DNA from: Flavobacteriaceae bacterium
GTDB taxonomy: Bacteria; Bacteroidota; Bacteroidia; Flavobacteriales; Flavobacteriaceae
DNA length: 6,204 nucleotides
Assembly: GCA_030590765.1 (NCBI GenBank)
Contig: JAUVCP010000138.1
Coordinates: 1 to 6,204, forward strand
Direction: 5' to 3'
Of the stretch, positions 5,221 through 6,204 are shown one piece after another. The translations under genes and the position numbers were made by a program. Numbering within the stretch: the first letter of the stretch is position 1; the number at the start of each line of letters is the position of its first letter. A model generated the notes under the pieces. The model had not been told where the DNA came from and made no database searches. It saw only the letters and a program-made list of their open reading frames with translations.

Positions 5221-6204
5221 TTACAAAGTTAGTAATTTCTTTCTTAATTTTTTAGGAACAGCATTTTTATGAATCATGATTGAAATAGATTTCAATTGCA
5301 TATATGATTCTGAGATATAGATAAATCCATCATTGCCTACATGAGTGCCCCATGAATTTTTAACCTTATAGTATTTATTTCCTTTTTGATCTTTGTAAAT
5401 CCCAGTAATATGCATTAAATGATCATCAGTTGTATTGTAATTTTCAAATTCCGCCTGACGGAAAGCAGGAGAAATATCCAATTCAGGAACAATTTCTTGC
5501 AAACTTTTTTCATTGTCATTTTTGTTCATTGGAATAACAGCAACACCATTTTTTTGTGAAAATGTAGACTCTGAAACATCCATATCCAATTCAACAGTGT
5601 ATCCGTTATTAAGAGCATGATCCAATATCTCCATATACTCATTTAACGGAAAATTGTAAAAACTGCCATAGGAGAAGTTATCGGGAATGTCAAGAATAAA
5701 CTTAGAATAAGTTGGCTGATGTGTAAAAGTAGTTAATGTTATATATGCGTCTGGATCTAATTTAGTCATGGACATAAACTCTTGTGGAGTATAAGTTTTG
5801 CCATTATAAGAAAAGCTTTTGGTATATACTCCAATATCTTTATCTAAAATAGATTTTATAGGTTCTTTCCAGTTTTTTTGATTTGGATCTTTTTCAATGA
5901 ATTTATCTAAGATAACTTTCATGTCTGGCATAATTTTACTGTGGTTATAAAGTTTTTGCACGTCTATCAAGCCTGTGAAGGCCTCCTGAGGCATTAAACC
6001 GTTTAATCTGGCTGCATTCATAAGATCATGAGCAAGACCACCTTCACTAAATTGAGCTTTACCTTGTCGCATTACATAGTTCCATGCTTTTTTATCATAG
6101 GTTGTTCTTACTATATGCATTTCTGAAATATCAATTTTTTGCCCTGAAATTCTTTCAATTTCAGATTCAATAAAAGATGATGTAGAAAAGCTCCAGCATG
6201 TACC
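5221..6204 (-). CDS. C1B (bleomycin hydrolase/PepC-like) cysteine peptidase, 5' end outside window
   Basis: The frame is open from the right edge, giving 327 visible residues; the N-terminus, including any signal peptide, is missing. The first visible residues are GTCWSFSTSSFIESE, the papain-fold active site with the nucleophile Cys encoded at 6196-6198. Then come ISEMHIVR and FSEGGLAHD, typical of the bleomycin hydrolase/aminopeptidase C group. The catalytic His is in DDHLMHITG (codon 5419-5421) and the Asn in KNSWG (codon 5356-5358), so the triad is complete. The Met at 6120 lies within the conserved SEM-x-x-VR segment and is not the start. The Cys-to-His distance (about 259 residues) is shorter than I recall for yeast and lactococcal enzymes (about 290). 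Only about 44 residues follow the Asn, ending in a basic tail (PKKLRKKLLTL). In classical members the C-terminus enters the active-site cleft and enforces aminopeptidase action; whether this tail does so is unclear. Substrate and cellular location are unknown. Confidence 0.9.
   Translation of the reverse strand, partial: GTCWSFSTSSFIESEIERISGQKIDISEMHIVRTTYDKKAWNYVMRQGKAQFSEGGLAHDLMNAARLNGLMPQEAFTGLIDVQKLYNHSKIMPDMKVILDKFIEKDPNQKNWKEPIKSILDKDIGVYTKSFSYNGKTYTPQEFMSMTKLDPDAYITLTTFTHQPTYSKFILDIPDNFSYGSFYNFPLNEYMEILDHALNNGYTVELDMDVSESTFSQKNGVAVIPMNKNDNEKSLQEIVPELDISPAFRQAEFENYNTTDDHLMHITGIYKDQKGNKYYKVKNSWGTHVGNDGFIYISESYMQLKSISIMIHKNAVPKKLRKKLLTL

Noticed and set aside
6118..6120. ATG as the start of the peptidase gene
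   Set aside because: The frame stays open to the window edge and encodes the catalytic GTCWSFS upstream of this Met, so the Met is internal.
1..6204. Mobile element, phage, CRISPR, tRNA or rRNA genes, or a defence system
   Set aside because: I saw no transposase, integrase, direct-repeat array, cloverleaf or toxin-antitoxin pattern; all long frames have housekeeping or stress-related assignments.

Overview
The window is AT-rich (roughly one third G+C by eye) chromosomal sequence that looks like a member of the Bacteroidota. The evidence is menaquinone genes of the type found in that phylum, weak or absent Shine-Dalgarno sequences before most starts, a TAnnTTTG-type -7 promoter element before menD, and a bleomycin-hydrolase-type C1 peptidase resembling those common there. 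I cannot name a genus. There is no sign of a mobile element, phage, CRISPR array or RNA gene, and coding covers almost everything.

Left half, + strand (1-3825): a menaquinone-biosynthesis cluster. It opens with the 3' end of a hotdog-fold thioesterase resembling E. coli YdiI/MenI. Six bases later comes a membrane-anchored alpha/beta hydrolase, whose end overlaps the start of isochorismate synthase (menF) by 8 bases. After 80 bases comes menD, which makes SEPHCHC. MenF converts chorismate to isochorismate, MenD adds the succinyl-semialdehyde unit from 2-oxoglutarate, and a MenI-type thioesterase would act later by hydrolysing DHNA-CoA. The hydrolase sits where a MenH might be expected, but its predicted topology places the catalytic domain outside the cytoplasm and it lacks the usual MenH residue after the nucleophile elbow. 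Its role is open. menB, menC, menE and menA are not in the window.

Right half, - strand (3940-6204): a tandem universal stress protein with a C-terminal TPR-like tail (381 aa), and upstream of it the 3' portion of a papain-fold (C1B) peptidase gene that runs off the right edge. The peptidase coding region continues to the window edge and includes the catalytic Cys; the Met at 6120 is internal.

Between genes: menD and the stress-protein gene converge on a 114-base gap holding two candidate hairpin terminators, one of which may serve both strands. The 135-base gap between the peptidase and the stress-protein gene holds a good candidate terminator for the peptidase, a possible promoter overlapping it, and a 9-bp inverted repeat close to the stress-protein start. 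No stretch over 300 bases lacks a gene. This is mostly ordinary housekeeping sequence. The points most worth a second look are the anchored hydrolase inside the men cluster and the Usp-Usp-TPR architecture.
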